Shown here one piece after another: positions 28,230 to 41,549 of a stretch of 64,000 bases of DNA (position 1 is its first letter; each line of letters starts with the position of its first letter). A model generated the notes under the pieces. It had not been told where the DNA came from, searched no databases, and saw only the letters and a program-made list of their open reading frames with translations. The DNA is from Glandiceps talaboti (Eukaryota; Hemichordata; Enteropneusta; Spengelidae): contig NC_135562.1 in the NCBI RefSeq assembly GCF_964340395.1, positions 19,736,626 through 19,800,625 on the forward strand, in the 5' to 3' direction. Position numbers and translations under genes: made by a program.

Positions 28230-31200
28230 ACTGACAGCTAGGTGACTGACTGACTATTTCAGTTGTACTACAACATTTTTGATTGACTAACTGGTGACTG
28301 ACAGACTCCTTGTAATGTACACATACTGCTTAATGGCTGACAGACAAGTGACTGACTGACTGACTGACTAGTGACTGCCAGATTCCTTGTAATGTACATG
28401 TACTGCTTGATGGCGACTGACAGGTGACTGACTGACTAACTGACTGCTTCAGGTGTACTACAACATTTCTGACTGACTGACTAGTGACTGACAGACTCCT
28501 TGTATTGTACATGTACTACTTGGTGGCTGACTAACTTCTTCCGTTTAACTACTGACTGACTGACTGACTGACTGACTGACTGACTTGTGACTGACAGACT
28601 CCTTTTAATGTATATGTACTACATGGTGGCTGACTGACTTCTTCAGTTGTACTACTGACTGACTGACTGACTGCTGACTGACTGACTGACTGCTGACTGA
28701 CTAACTGACTGACTGACTGACTGACTTGTAATGTACATGTACTACTTGATGGCTGACTGACAGATGTCTGACTGACTATATCAGTTGTACTACAACATTT
28801 TTGATTGACTGACTAGTGACTGACAGACTCCTTGTAATGTACACATACTGCATAATGGTTGAATGACAAGTGACTGACTGACTGACTGACTGACTGCTTC
28901 AGTTGTACTACAACATTTCTGACTCACTGACTAGTGACTGACATATTCCTTGTAATGTACATGTACTGCTTGATGGCTGCCTGACAGGTGACTGACTGAC
29001 TGACTGCTTCAGTTGTACTACAACATTTCTGACTGATCGACTAGGGACTGACAGACTCCTTTTAATGTATATGTACTACTTGGTGGCTGACTGACTTCTT
29101 TAGTTGTACTACTGACTGACTGACTGACTGACTGACTTGTGACTGACTTACTTGTGACTAACAGACTCCTTGTAATGTACATGTACTACTTGGTGGCTGA
29201 CTGACTTCTTCAGTTGTACAGCAACATTTCTGACTGCCTGACTGAATGAATGACTGACTGGGGACTGACAGACTCCTTGTAATGTACATGTATTACCTGA
29301 TGGCTGAGTGACAGGTGAGTGACTGACTGCTTCAGTTGCGCTACAACATTTCTGACTGACTGACTGACTGACTAGTGACTGACAGACTCCTTGTAATGTA
29401 CATGTACTACTTGATGGCTGACTGACAGGTGACTGACTGACTATTTCAGTTGCACTACAACATTTTTGACTGACTGACTTGTGACTGACAGACTCCTTGT
29501 AATGTACACATACTGCTTAATGGCTGACTGACAGGTTACTGACTGACTGACTACTTCAGCTGTACTACAACATTTCTGACTGACTGACACTGACTGACTT
29601 GTGACTGACAGACTCCTTGTAATGTACATCTACTAATTTGATGGCTGACTTACAGGTGACTGACTGTCTGCTTCAGTTGTACTACAACATTTCTGACTGA
29701 CTGACTGACTGACTGACTGACTGACTAGTGACTGCCAGATTCCTTGTAATGTACATGTACTGCTTGGTGGCCGACTGACAGGTGACTGACTGACTGACTG
29801 CTTCAGTTGTACTACAACATTTCTGACTGACTGACTTGTGACTGACTAGTGACTGACAGACTCCTTGTGATTTACATATACTACTTGATGGCTGGGTGAC
29901 TGACAGGTGACTGACTGACTGACTGCTTCAGTTGTACTACAATATTTCTGACTGATCGACTAGGGACTGACAGACTCCTTGTAATGTACATGTACTACTT
30001 GATGGCTGACTGACAGCTAGGTGACTGACTGACTATTTCAGTTGTACTACAACATTTTTGATTGACTAACTGGTGACTGACAGACTCCTTGTAATGTACA
30101 CATACTGCTTAATGGCTGACAGACAAGTGACTGACTGACTGACTGACTAGTGACTGCCAGATTCCTTGTAATGTACATGTACTGCTTGATGGCGACTGAC
30201 AGGTGACTGACTGACTGACTGACTGCTTCAGGTGTACTACAACATTTCTGACTGACTGACTAGTGACTGACAGACTCCTTGTATTGTACATGTACTACTT
30301 GGTGGCTGACTAACTTCTTCCGTTTAACTACTGACTGACTGACTGACTGACTGACTGACTTGTGACTGACAGACTCCTTTTAATGTATATGTACTACATG
30401 GTGGCTGACTGACTTCTTCAGTTGTACTACTGACTGACTGACTGACTGACTGCTGACTGACTGACTGACTGCTGACTGACTAACTGACTGACTGACTGAC
30501 TGACTTGTAATGTACATGTACTACTTGATGGCTGACTGACAGATGTCTGACTGACTATATCAGTTGTACTACAACATTTTTGATTGACTGACTAGTGACT
30601 GACAGACTCCTTGTAATGTACACATACTGCATAATGGTTGAATGACAAGTGACTGACTGACTGACTGACTGACTGCTTCAGTTGAACTACAACATTTCTG
30701 ACTCACTGACTAGTGACTGACATATTCCTTGTAATGTACATGTACTGCTTGATGGCTGCCTGACAGGTGACTGACTGACTGACTGACTGCTTCAGTTGTA
30801 CTACAACATTTCTGACTGATCGACTAGGGACTGACAGACTCCTTTTAATGTATATGTACTACTGACTGACTGACTGACTTCTTTAGTTGTACTACTGACT
30901 GACTGACTGACTGACTGACTGACTGACTGACTGACTTGTGACTGACTTACTTGTGACTAACAGACTCCTTGTAATGTACATGTACTACTTGGTGGCTGAC
31001 TGACTTCTTCAGTTGTACAGCAACATTTCTGACTGCCTGACTGAATGAATGACTGACTGGGGACTGACAGACTCCTTGTAATGTACATGTATTACCTGAT
31101 GGCTGAGTGACAGGTGAGTGACTGACTGCTTCAGTTGCGCTACAACATTTCTGACTGACTGACTGACTGACTAGTGACTGACAGACTCCTTGTAATGTAC

Positions 31201-34200
31201 ATGTACTACTTGATGGCTGACTGACAGGTGACTGACTGACTATTTCAGTTGCACTACAACATTTTTGACTGACTGACTTGTGACTGACAGACTCCTTGTA
31301 ATGTACACATACTGCTTAATGGCTGACTGACAGGTTACTGACTGACTGACTACTTCAGCTGTACTACAACATTTCTGACTGACTGACACTGACTGACTTG
31401 TGACTGACAGACTCCTTGTAATGTACATCTACTAATTTGATGGCTGACTTACAGGTGACTGACTGTCTGCTTCAGTTGTACTACAACATTTCTGACTGAC
31501 TGACTGACTGACTGACTGACTGACTGACTAGTGACTGCCAGATTCCTTGTAATGTACATGTACTGCTTGGTGGCCGACTGACAGGTGACTGACTGACTGA
31601 CTGCTTCAGTTGTACTACAACATTTCTGACTGACTGACTTGTGACTGACTAGTGACTGACAGACTCCTTGTGATTTACATATACTACTTGATGGCTGGGT
31701 GACTGACAGGTGACTGACTGACTGACTGCTTCAGTTGTACTACAATATTTCTGACTGATCGACTAGGGACTGACAGACTCCTTGTAATGTACATGTACTA
31801 CTTGATGGCTGACTGACAGCTAGGTGACTGACTGACTATTTCAGTTGTACTACAACATTTTTGATTGACTAACTGGTGACTGACAGACTCCTTGTAATGT
31901 ACACATACTGCTTAATGGCTGACAGACAAGTGACTGACTGACTGACTGACTGACTAGTGACTGCCAGATTCCTTGTAATGTACATGTACTGCTTGATGGC
32001 GACTGACAGGTGACTGACTGACTGACTGACTGCTTCAGGTGTACTACAACATTTCTGACTGACTGACTAGTGACTGACAGACTCCTTGTATTGTACATGT
32101 ACTACTTGGTGGCTGACTAACTTCTTCCGTTTAACTACTGACTGACTGACTAACTGACTGACTGACTTGTGACTGACAGACTCCTTTTAATGTATATGTA
32201 CTACATGGTGGCTGACTGACTTCTTCAGTTGTACTACTGACTGACTGACTGACTGACTGCTGACTGACTGACTGACTGCTGACTGACTAACTGACTGACT
32301 GACTGACTGACTTGTAATGTACATGTACTACTTGATGGCTGACTGACAGATGTCTGACTGACTATATCAGTTGTACTACAACATTTTTGATTGACTGACT
32401 AGTGACTGACAGACTCCTTGTAATGTACACATACTGCATAATGGTTGAATGACAAGTGACTGACTGACTGACTGACTGACTGCTTCAGTTGTACTACAAC
32501 ATTTCTGACTCACTGACTAGTGACTGACATATTCCTTGTAATGTACATGTACTGCTTGATGGCTGCCTGACAGGTGACTGACTGACTGACTGACTGCTTC
32601 AGTTGTACTACAACATTTCTGACTGATCGACTAGGGACTGACAGACTCCTTTTAATGTATATGTACTACTGACTGACTGACTGACTGCTGACTGACTGAC
32701 TGACTGCTGACTGACTAACTGACTGACTGACTGACTGACTTGTAATGTACATGTACTACTTGATGGCTGACTGACAGATGTCTGACTGACTATATCAGTT
32801 GTACTACAACATTTTTGATTGACTGACTAGTGACTGACAGACTCCTTGTAATGTACACATACTGCATAATGGTTGAATGACAAGTGACTGACTGACTGAC
32901 TGACTGACTGCTTCAGTTGTACTACAACATTTCTGACTCACTGACTAGTGACTGACATATTCCTTGTAATGTACATGTACTGCTTGATGGCTGCCTGACA
33001 GGTGACTGACTGACTGACTGCTTCAGTTGTACTACAACATTTCTGACTGATCGACTAGGGACTGACAGACTCCTTTTAATGTATATGTACTACTTGGTGG
33101 CTGACTGACTTCTTTAGTTGTACTACTGACTGACTGACTGACTGACTGACTGACTGACTTGTGACTGACTTACTTGTGACTAACAGACTCCTTGTAATGT
33201 ACATGTACTACTTGGTGGCTGACTGACTTCTTCAGTTGTACAGCAACATTTCTGACTGCCTGACTGAATGAATGACTGACTGGGGACTGACAGACTCCTT
33301 GTAATGTACATGTATTACCTGATGGCTGAGTGACAGGTGAGTGACTGACTGCTTCAGTTGCGCTACAACATTTCTGACTGACTGACTGACTGACTAGTGA
33401 CTGACAGACTCCTTGTAATGTACATGTACTACTTGATGGCTGACTGACAGGTGACTGACTGACTATTTCAGTTGCACTACAACATTTTTGACTGACTGAC
33501 TTGTGACTGACAGACTCCTTGTAATGTACACATACTGCTTAATGGCTGACTGACAGGTTACTGACTGACTGACTACTTCAGCTGTACTACAACATTTCTG
33601 ACTGACTGACACTGACTGACTTGTGACTGACAGACTCCTTGTAATGTACATCTACTAATTTGATGGCTGACTTACAGGTGACTGACTGTCTGCTTCAGTT
33701 GTACTACAACATTTCTGACTGACTGACTGACTGACTGACTGACTGACTAGTGACTGCCAGATTCCTTGTAATGTACATGTACTGCTTGGTGGCCGACTGA
33801 CAGGTGACTGACTGACTGACTGCTTCAGTTGTACTACAACATTTCTGACTGACTGACTTGTGACTGACTAGTGACTGACAGACTCCTTGTGATTTACATA
33901 TACTACTTGATGGCTGGGTGACTGACAGGTGACTGACTGACTGACTGCTTCAGTTGTACTACAATATTTCTGACTGATCGACTAGGGACTGACAGACTCC
34001 TTGTAATGTATATGTACTACTTGATGGCTGACTGACAGCTAGGTGACTGACTGACTATTTCAGTTGTACTACAACATTTTTGATTGACTAACTGGTGACT
34101 GACAGACTCCTTGTAATGTACACATACTGCTTAATGGCTGACAGACAAGTGACTGACTGACTGACTGACTAGTGACTGCCAGATTCCTTGTAATGTACAT

Positions 34201-37150
34201 GTACTGCTTGATGGCGACTGACAGGTGACTGACTGACTGACTGACTGCTTCAGGTGTACTACAACATTTCTGACTGACTGACTAGTGACTGACAGACTCC
34301 TTGTATTGTACATGTACTACTTGGTGGCTGACTAACTTCTTCCGTTTAACTACTGACTGACTGACTGACTGACTGACTGACTTGTGACTGACAGACTCCT
34401 TTTAATGTATATGTACTACATGGTGGCTGACTGACTTCTTCAGTTGTACTACTGACTGACTGACTGACTGACTGCTGACTGACTGACTGACTGCTGACTG
34501 ACTAACTGACTGACTGACTGACTGACTTGTAATGTACATGTACTACTTGATGGCTGACTGACAGATGTCTGACTGACTATATCAGTTGTACTACAACATT
34601 TTTGATTGACTGACTAGTGACTGACAGACTCCTTGTAATGTACACATACTGCATAATGGTTGAATGACAAGTGACTGACTGACTGACTGACTGACTGCTT
34701 CAGTTGTACTACAACATTTCTGACTCACTGACTAGTGACTGACATATTCCTTGTAATGTACATGTACTGCTTGATGGCTGCCTGACAGGTGACTGACTGA
34801 CTGACTGCTTCAGTTGTACTACAACATTTCTGACTGATCGACTAGGGACTGACAGACTCCTTTTAATGTATATGTACTACTTGGTGGCTGACTGACTTCT
34901 TTAGTTGTACTACTGACTGACTGACTGACTGACTGACTGACTGACTTGTGACTGACTTACTTGTGACTAACAGACTCCTTGTAATGTACATGTACTACTT
35001 GGTGGCTGACTGACTTCTTCAGTTGTACAGCAACATTTCTGACTGCCTGACTGAATGAATGACTGACTGGGGACTGACAGACTCCTTGTAATGTACATGT
35101 ATTACCTGATGGCTGAGTGACAGGTGAGTGACTGACTGCTTCAGTTGCGCTACAACATTTCTGACTGACTGACTGACTGACTGACTAGTGACTGACAGAC
35201 TCCTTGTAATGTACATGTACTACTTGATGGCTGACTGACAGGTGACTGACTGACTATTTCAGTTGCACTACAACATTTTTGACTGACTGACTTGTGACTG
35301 ACAGACTCCTTGTAATGTACACATACTGCTTAATGGCTGACTGACAGGTTACTGACTGACTGACTACTTCAGCTGTACTACAACATTTCTGACTGACTGA
35401 CACTGACTGACTTGTGACTGACAGACTCCTTGTAATGTACATCTACTAATTTGATGGCTGACTTACAGGTGACTGACTGTCTGCTTCAGTTGTACTACAA
35501 CATTTCTGACTGACTGACTGACTGACTGACTGACTGACTGACTAGTGACTGCCAGATTCCTTGTAATGTACATGTACTGCTTGGTGGCCGACTGACAGGT
35601 GACTGACTGACTGACTGCTTCAGTTGTACTACAACATTTCTGACTGACTGACTTGTGACTGACTAGTGACTGACAGACTCCTTGTGATTTACATATACTA
35701 CTTGATGGCTGGGTGACTGACAGGTGACTGACTGACTGACTGCTTCAGTTGTACTACAATATTTCTGACTGATCGACTAGGGACTGACAGACTCCTTGTA
35801 ATGTACATGTACTACTTGATGGCTGACTGACAGCTAGGTGACTGACTGACTATTTCAGTTGTACTACAACATTTTTGATTGACTAACTGGTGACTGACAG
35901 ACTCCTTGTAATGTACACATACTGCTTAATGGCTGACAGACAAGTGACTGACTGACTGACTGACTAGTGACTGCCAGATTCCTTGTAATGTACATGTACT
36001 GCTTGATGGCGACTGACAGGTGACTGACTGACTGACTGACTGCTTCAGGTGTACTACAACATTTCTGACTGACTGACTAGTGACTGACAGACTCCTTGTA
36101 TTGTACATGTACTACTTGGTGGCTGACTAACTTCTTCCGTTTAACTACTGACTGACTGACTGACTGACTGACTGACTTGTGACTGACAGACTCCTTTTAA
36201 TGTATATGTACTACATGGTGGCTGACTGACTTCTTCAGTTGTACTACTGACTGACTGACTGACTGACTGCTGACTGACTGACTGACTGCTGACTGACTAA
36301 CTGACTGACTGACTGACTGACTTGTAATGTACATGTACTACTTGATGGCTGACTGACAGATGTCTGACTGACTATATCAGTTGTACTACAACATTTTTGA
36401 TTGACTGACTAGTGACTGACATATTCCTTGTAATGTACATGTACTGCTTGATGGCTGCCTGACAGGTGACTGACTGACTGACTGACTGCTTCAGTTGTAC
36501 TACAACATTTCTGACTGATCGACTAGGGACTGACAGACTCCTTTTAATGTATATGTACTACTTGGTGGCTGACTGACTTCTTTAGTTGTACTACTGACTG
36601 ACTGACTGACTGACTGACTGACTGACTGACTTGTGACTGACTTACTTGTGACTAACAGACTCCTTGTAATGTACATGTACTACTTGGTGGCTGACTGACT
36701 TCTTCAGTTGTACAGCAACATTTCTGACTGCCTGACTGAATGAATGACTGACTGGGGACTGACAGACTCCTTGTAATGTACATGTATTACCTGATGGCTG
36801 AGTGACAGGTGAGTGACTGACTGCTTCAGTTGCGCTACAACATTTCTGACTGACTGACTGACTGACTAGTGACTGACAGACTCCTTGTAATGTACATGTA
36901 CTACTTGATGGCTGACTGACAGGTGACTGACTGACTGACTATTTCAGTTGCACTACAACATTTTTGACTGACTGACTTGTGACTGACAGACTCCTTGTAA
37001 TGTACACATACTGCTTAATGGCTGACTGACAGGTTACTGACTGACTGACTACTTCAGCTGTACTACAACATTTCTGACTGACTGACACTGACTGACTTGT
37101 GACTGACAGACTCCTTGTAATGTACATCTACTAATTTGATGGCTGACTTA
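28230..37150. repeat. ~1.8-kb higher-order repeat, five copies
   Basis: The unique phrase ctgacagctaggtgactg occurs near 28,230, 30,010, 31,816, 34,035 and 35,829. Spacings are about 1.78, 1.80, 2.22 and 1.79 kb, and the intervening unit variants repeat in the same order. The longer third interval is explained by a nested duplication of about 430 bp: the block near 32,275-32,640 is copied at about 32,690-33,060. The last copy is shortened around 36,410. The copies are very similar, pointing to recent expansion. Confidence 0.85.
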
Positions 37151-39862
37151 CAGGTGACTGACTAGTGACTGACAGACTCCTTGTAATTTACATATACTAC
37201 TTGATGGCTGGGTGACTGACAGGTGACTGACTGACTGACTGCTTCAGTTGTACTACAATATTTCTGACTGATCGACTAGGGACTGACAGACTCCTTGTAA
37301 TGTACATGTACTACTTGGTGGCTGACTGACTTCTTCAGTTGTATGACTGACTGACTGACTGACTGACTGACTGACTGACTGGTGACTGACAGACTCCTTG
37401 TAATGTATATGTACTACTTTGATGGCTGACTGACAGGTGACTCACTGACTGACTGCTTCAGTTGAACTACAACATTTCTGACTGACTGACTGACTGACTT
37501 GTGACTGACTGGGGACTGACTGACTCCTTGTAATGTACACGTACAGCTTAATGACTGACTGACAGGTGACTGGCTGACTGCTTCAGTTGTACTACAACAT
37601 TTCTGACTGACTGACACTGACTGACTAGTGACTGACAGACTCCTTGTAATTTACATATACTACTTGATGGCTGGGTGACTGACAGGTGACTGACTGACTG
37701 ACTGCTTCAGTTGTACTACAATATTTCTGACTGATCGACTAGGGACTGACAGACTCCTTGTAATGCATCATGTACTACTTGGTGGCTGACTGACCTCTTC
37801 AGTTGTACTACTGACTAACTGACTGACTGACTGACTGACTGGTTACTGACTGACTCCTTGTAATGTACATGTACTACTGTGATGGCTGGCTGACAGGTGA
37901 CTGACTGACTGCTTCAGTTGAACTACAACATTTCTGACTGACTGAATGACTTGTGACTGACAGCCTCCTTGTAATGTGCATGTACTACTTGGTGGCTGAC
38001 TGACCTTTTCAGTTGTACTGCAACATTTCTGACTGCCTGACTTAATGAATGACTGACTGGGGACTGACTGACTCCTTTTAATGTACACGTACAGCTTAAT
38101 AGCTGACTGAGAGGTGACTGGCTGACTGCTTCAGTTGTACTACAACATTTCTGACTAACTGACTACTGACTGACTGACTGACTGACTGACTGACTAGTGA
38201 CTGACTAGTGACTGACAGACTCCTTGTAATGTACATGTACTACCTGATGGCTGAGTAACAGATGACTGACTGACTGACTGCTTCAGTTGTACAACATTTC
38301 TGACTGACTGACTAGTGACTGACAGACTCCTTGTAATGTACATGTACTACTTGATGGCTGACTGACTTCTTCAGTTGTACTACTGACTGACTGACTGACT
38401 GACTGACTGACTGACTGACTGACTGACTTGTGATTGACAGACTCCTTGTAATGTACATGTACTACTTGGTGGCTGACTGACTTCTTCAGTTGTACAGCAA
38501 CATTTCTGACTGCCTGACTTAATGAATGACTGACTGGGGACTGACTGACTCCTTGTAATGTACACGTACAGCTCAATGACTGAACGACAGGTGACTGGCT
38601 GACTGCTTCAGTTGTACTACAACATTTCTAACAGACTGAATAGTGACTGACAGACTCCTTGTAATTTACATGTACTACTTGATGGCTGGGTGACTGACAG
38701 GTGACTGACTGACTGACTGACTGACTGACTGACTGACTGACTGCTTCAGTTGTACTACAACATTTCTGACTGATCGACTAAGGACTGACAGACTCCTTGT
38801 AATGTACATGTACTACTTTGATGCCTGACTGACAGGTGACTGACTTCAGTTGAACTACAACATTTCTGACTGACTGACTGACTTGTGACTGACAGACTCC
38901 TTGTAATGTACATGTACTACTTGGTGGCTGACTGACTTCTTCAGTTGTACAGCAACATTTTTGACTGCCTGACTTAATGAATGACTGACTGGGGACTGAC
39001 TGACTCCTTGTAATGTACACGTACAGCTTAATAGCTGACTTACAGGTGACTGGCTGACTGGTTCAGTTGTACCACACCATTTCTGACTAACTGACTACTG
39101 ACTGACTGACTGTCTGACTGACTGACTGACTGTCTGACTGACTGACTGACTGACTGACTGACTGACTGACTGACTGACTAGTGACTGACAGACTCCTTGT
39201 AATGTACATGTACTACCTGATGGCTGAGTGACAGGTGAGTGACTGACTGCTTCAGTTGTACTACAACATTTCTGACTGACTGACTGACTGACTGACAAGT
39301 GACTGATAGACTCCTTGTAATGTACACATACTGCTTAATGGCCCGCTGACAGGTTACTGACTGACTGACTGCTTCAGTTGTACTACAACATTTCTGACTG
39401 ACTGACAGTGATTGACTTGTGACTGACAGACTCCTTGTAATGTACATCTACTAATTTGATGGCTGACTTACAGGTGACTGACTGTCTGCTTCAGTTGTAC
39501 TACAACATTTCTGACTGACTGACTAGTGACTGACAGACTCCTTGTAATTTACATGTACTACTTGATGGCTGGGTGACTGACAGGTGACTGACTGACTGAC
39601 AGCTTCAGTTTTACTACAACATTTCTGACTAACTGACTATATGACAGACTCCTTGTAATGTATATGTACTACTTGATGGCTGACTGACAGGTGACTGACT
39701 GACTGCTTCAGTTGTACTACAACATTTCTGACTGACTGACTGACTGACTGACTGACTGACTGACTGACTGACTCCTTGTAATCTATACGTACTACTTGAT
39801 GGCTGACTTACAGATTCCTTGATATGTACATGTACTACTTGATTGCTGACTGACAGGTGACT

Positions 39863-39913
<51 letters not shown>

Positions 39914-41280
39914 TCCTTGTAATCTATACGTACTACTTGATGGCTGACTTACAGATTCCTTGATATGTACATGTACTACTTGATTGCTGACTGACAGGTG
40001 ACTGACTGACTGACTGACTGACTGCTTCAGTTGTACTGCAACATTTCTGACTGACTGACTGACTGACTGACTGACTGACTGACTGACTGACTGACTGACT
40101 GTATGAATGACTGACTGGTGACTGACTGACTCCTTGTAATGTACACGTACAGCTTAACTGTCTGACAGGTGACTGGCTGACTGCTTCAGTTGTACTACAA
40201 CATTTCTGACTAACTGACTGACTGACTGACTGACAAGTGACTGACAGACTCCTTGTAATGTACATGTACTACTTGATGACTGACTGACTATTTCAGTTGT
40301 ACTACAACATTTTTGACTGACTGACGAGTGACTGACAGACTCCTTGTAATATACACATACTGCTTAATGGCTGACTGACAGGTGACTGACTGACTGACTG
40401 CTTCAGTTGTACTACAACATTTCTGACTGATCGACTAGGGACTGACAGACTCCTTGTAATGTACATGTACTACTTGGTGGCTGACTGACTTCTTCAGTTG
40501 TATGACTGACTGACTGACTGACTGGTGACTGACTGCTTCAGTTGTACTACAACATTTGTGACTGACTGACTGACTGACTGACTGACTAGTGAATTACAGA
40601 CTCCTTGTATTGTACATATACTACTTGATGTACACGTACTACTTGATGGCTTACTGACAGGTGACTGACTGACTGCTTCAGTTGTACTACAACATTTCTG
40701 ACTGACTGACTGACTGACTGACTGACCGACTGACTGACTGACTAGTGACTGACAGACTCCTTGTAATGTACATGTACTACTTGATGGCTGGTTGACTGAA
40801 AGGTGACTGACTGACTGACTGACTGACTGACTGACTGCTTTAGTTGTACTACAACATTTCTGACTGACTAGTGACTGACAGACTCCTTGTAATGTACGTG
40901 TACTACTTGATGGCTGACTGACAGGTGACTGACTGACTGCTTCAGTTGTACTACAACATATCTGACTGACTTGTGACTGACTGACTGACTGACTGACTGA
41001 CTAGTGACTGACAGACTCCTTGTAATGTACATGTACTACCTGATGGCTGAGTAACAGGTGAGTGACTGACTGCTTCAGTTGTTCTACAACATTTCTGACT
41101 AACTTACTGACCGACTGGTGACTGACTGACTGACTGACTGACTGACTGACTGACTGACTGGTGACTGACTGACTGGTGACTGACTGACTGACTCCTTGTA
41201 ATGTATACGTACTACTTGATGGCTGACTTACAGGTGACTGACTGACTGACTTTCAGTCGTACTACAAGATTTCTCGTCAT

Positions 41281-41415
41281 TGTATTACTGTATTCGAGCT
41301 GGTCTTATTTTTATTATTGTATTCGAGCTGGCCTTACTTTTATAAGCTGGCTTTATAAGCTGGCCTTACTTTTATACCATTGTATTCGAGCTGGTCTTAC
41401 TTTTATCGTTGTATT
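41281..41415. repeat. Short degenerate tandem repeat around tattcgagctgg
   Basis: At least three copies of tgtattcgagctggtcttac-like sequence (with ggccttac variants and a truncated ataagctggc pair) follow the end of the minisatellite. The period is roughly 25-50 bp and irregular. No coding content is apparent. Confidence 0.7.
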
Positions 41416-41425
41416 TTTAAATAAC

Positions 41426-41449
41426 TTTATTGTGAAGCGGTTTTTTATT
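41426..41449 (-). promoter_or_regulatory. Two AATAAA motifs, possible polyadenylation signals
   Basis: TTTATT on the plus strand at 41,426-41,431 and 41,444-41,449 reads AATAAA on the minus strand. They lie 32-55 nt downstream of the stop of the candidate terminal exon 41,481-41,543. In AT-rich DNA this motif is common by chance, so the call rests on position only. Confidence 0.25.
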
Positions 41450-41480
41450 GTTTTGATGGAAGTGACTGACTGGTAACTAA

Positions 41481-41543
41481 CTACTTGTACTGTACATGTA
41501 CTAGTCTCAGATTATTGGTCTCTTCTTTATCTACAAATATGTT
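41481..41543 (-). CDS. Candidate terminal exon, 20 codons plus stop, unrecognised
   Basis: The minus strand reads acatcctctttcag followed by AAC ATA TTT GTA GAT and 15 more sense codons to TAG; the encoded tail includes DKEETNNLRLVHVQYK. The acceptor has a good pyrimidine tract and the stop is followed by AATAAA motifs. A phase-0 start would join to the phase-0 end of the exon at 43,713-43,808. Short open stretches like this occur by chance, and no homology is recognised, so this is a weak part of a gene model. Confidence 0.22.
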   Translation of the reverse strand, partial: NIFVDKEETNNLRLVHVQYK

Positions 41544-41549
41544 CTGAAA

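Larger units (their letters stand above)
18546..41262 (-). repeat. (TGAC)n-based minisatellite array, inverted relative to 10.5-17 kb
   Basis: The same family as 10,549-16,961 but reverse-complemented: landmarks now read cagttgtactacaacattt, ccttgtaatgtacatgtact and gatggctgactgacaggtga. (TGAC)n places TGA in every plus-strand frame, whereas the minus strand is stop-poor, so open frames appear only on the minus strand. The array is about 22.7 kb, with large-scale internal structure (listed separately). It ends at about 41,262 in a diverged unit (tttcagtcgtactacaagat). Confidence 0.95.

Noticed and set aside
18461-40265. Minus-strand MYITRSLSVTSQS-type repeated frames
   Set aside because: Same effect in the inverted array; the apparent family is minisatellite unit similarity, not protein conservation.
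10549-41262. CRISPR-like array
   Set aside because: Regular repeats alternate with variable tracts, but units are variants of one another with tetranucleotide filler, there are no unique spacers and no cas genes, and the DNA is eukaryotic.
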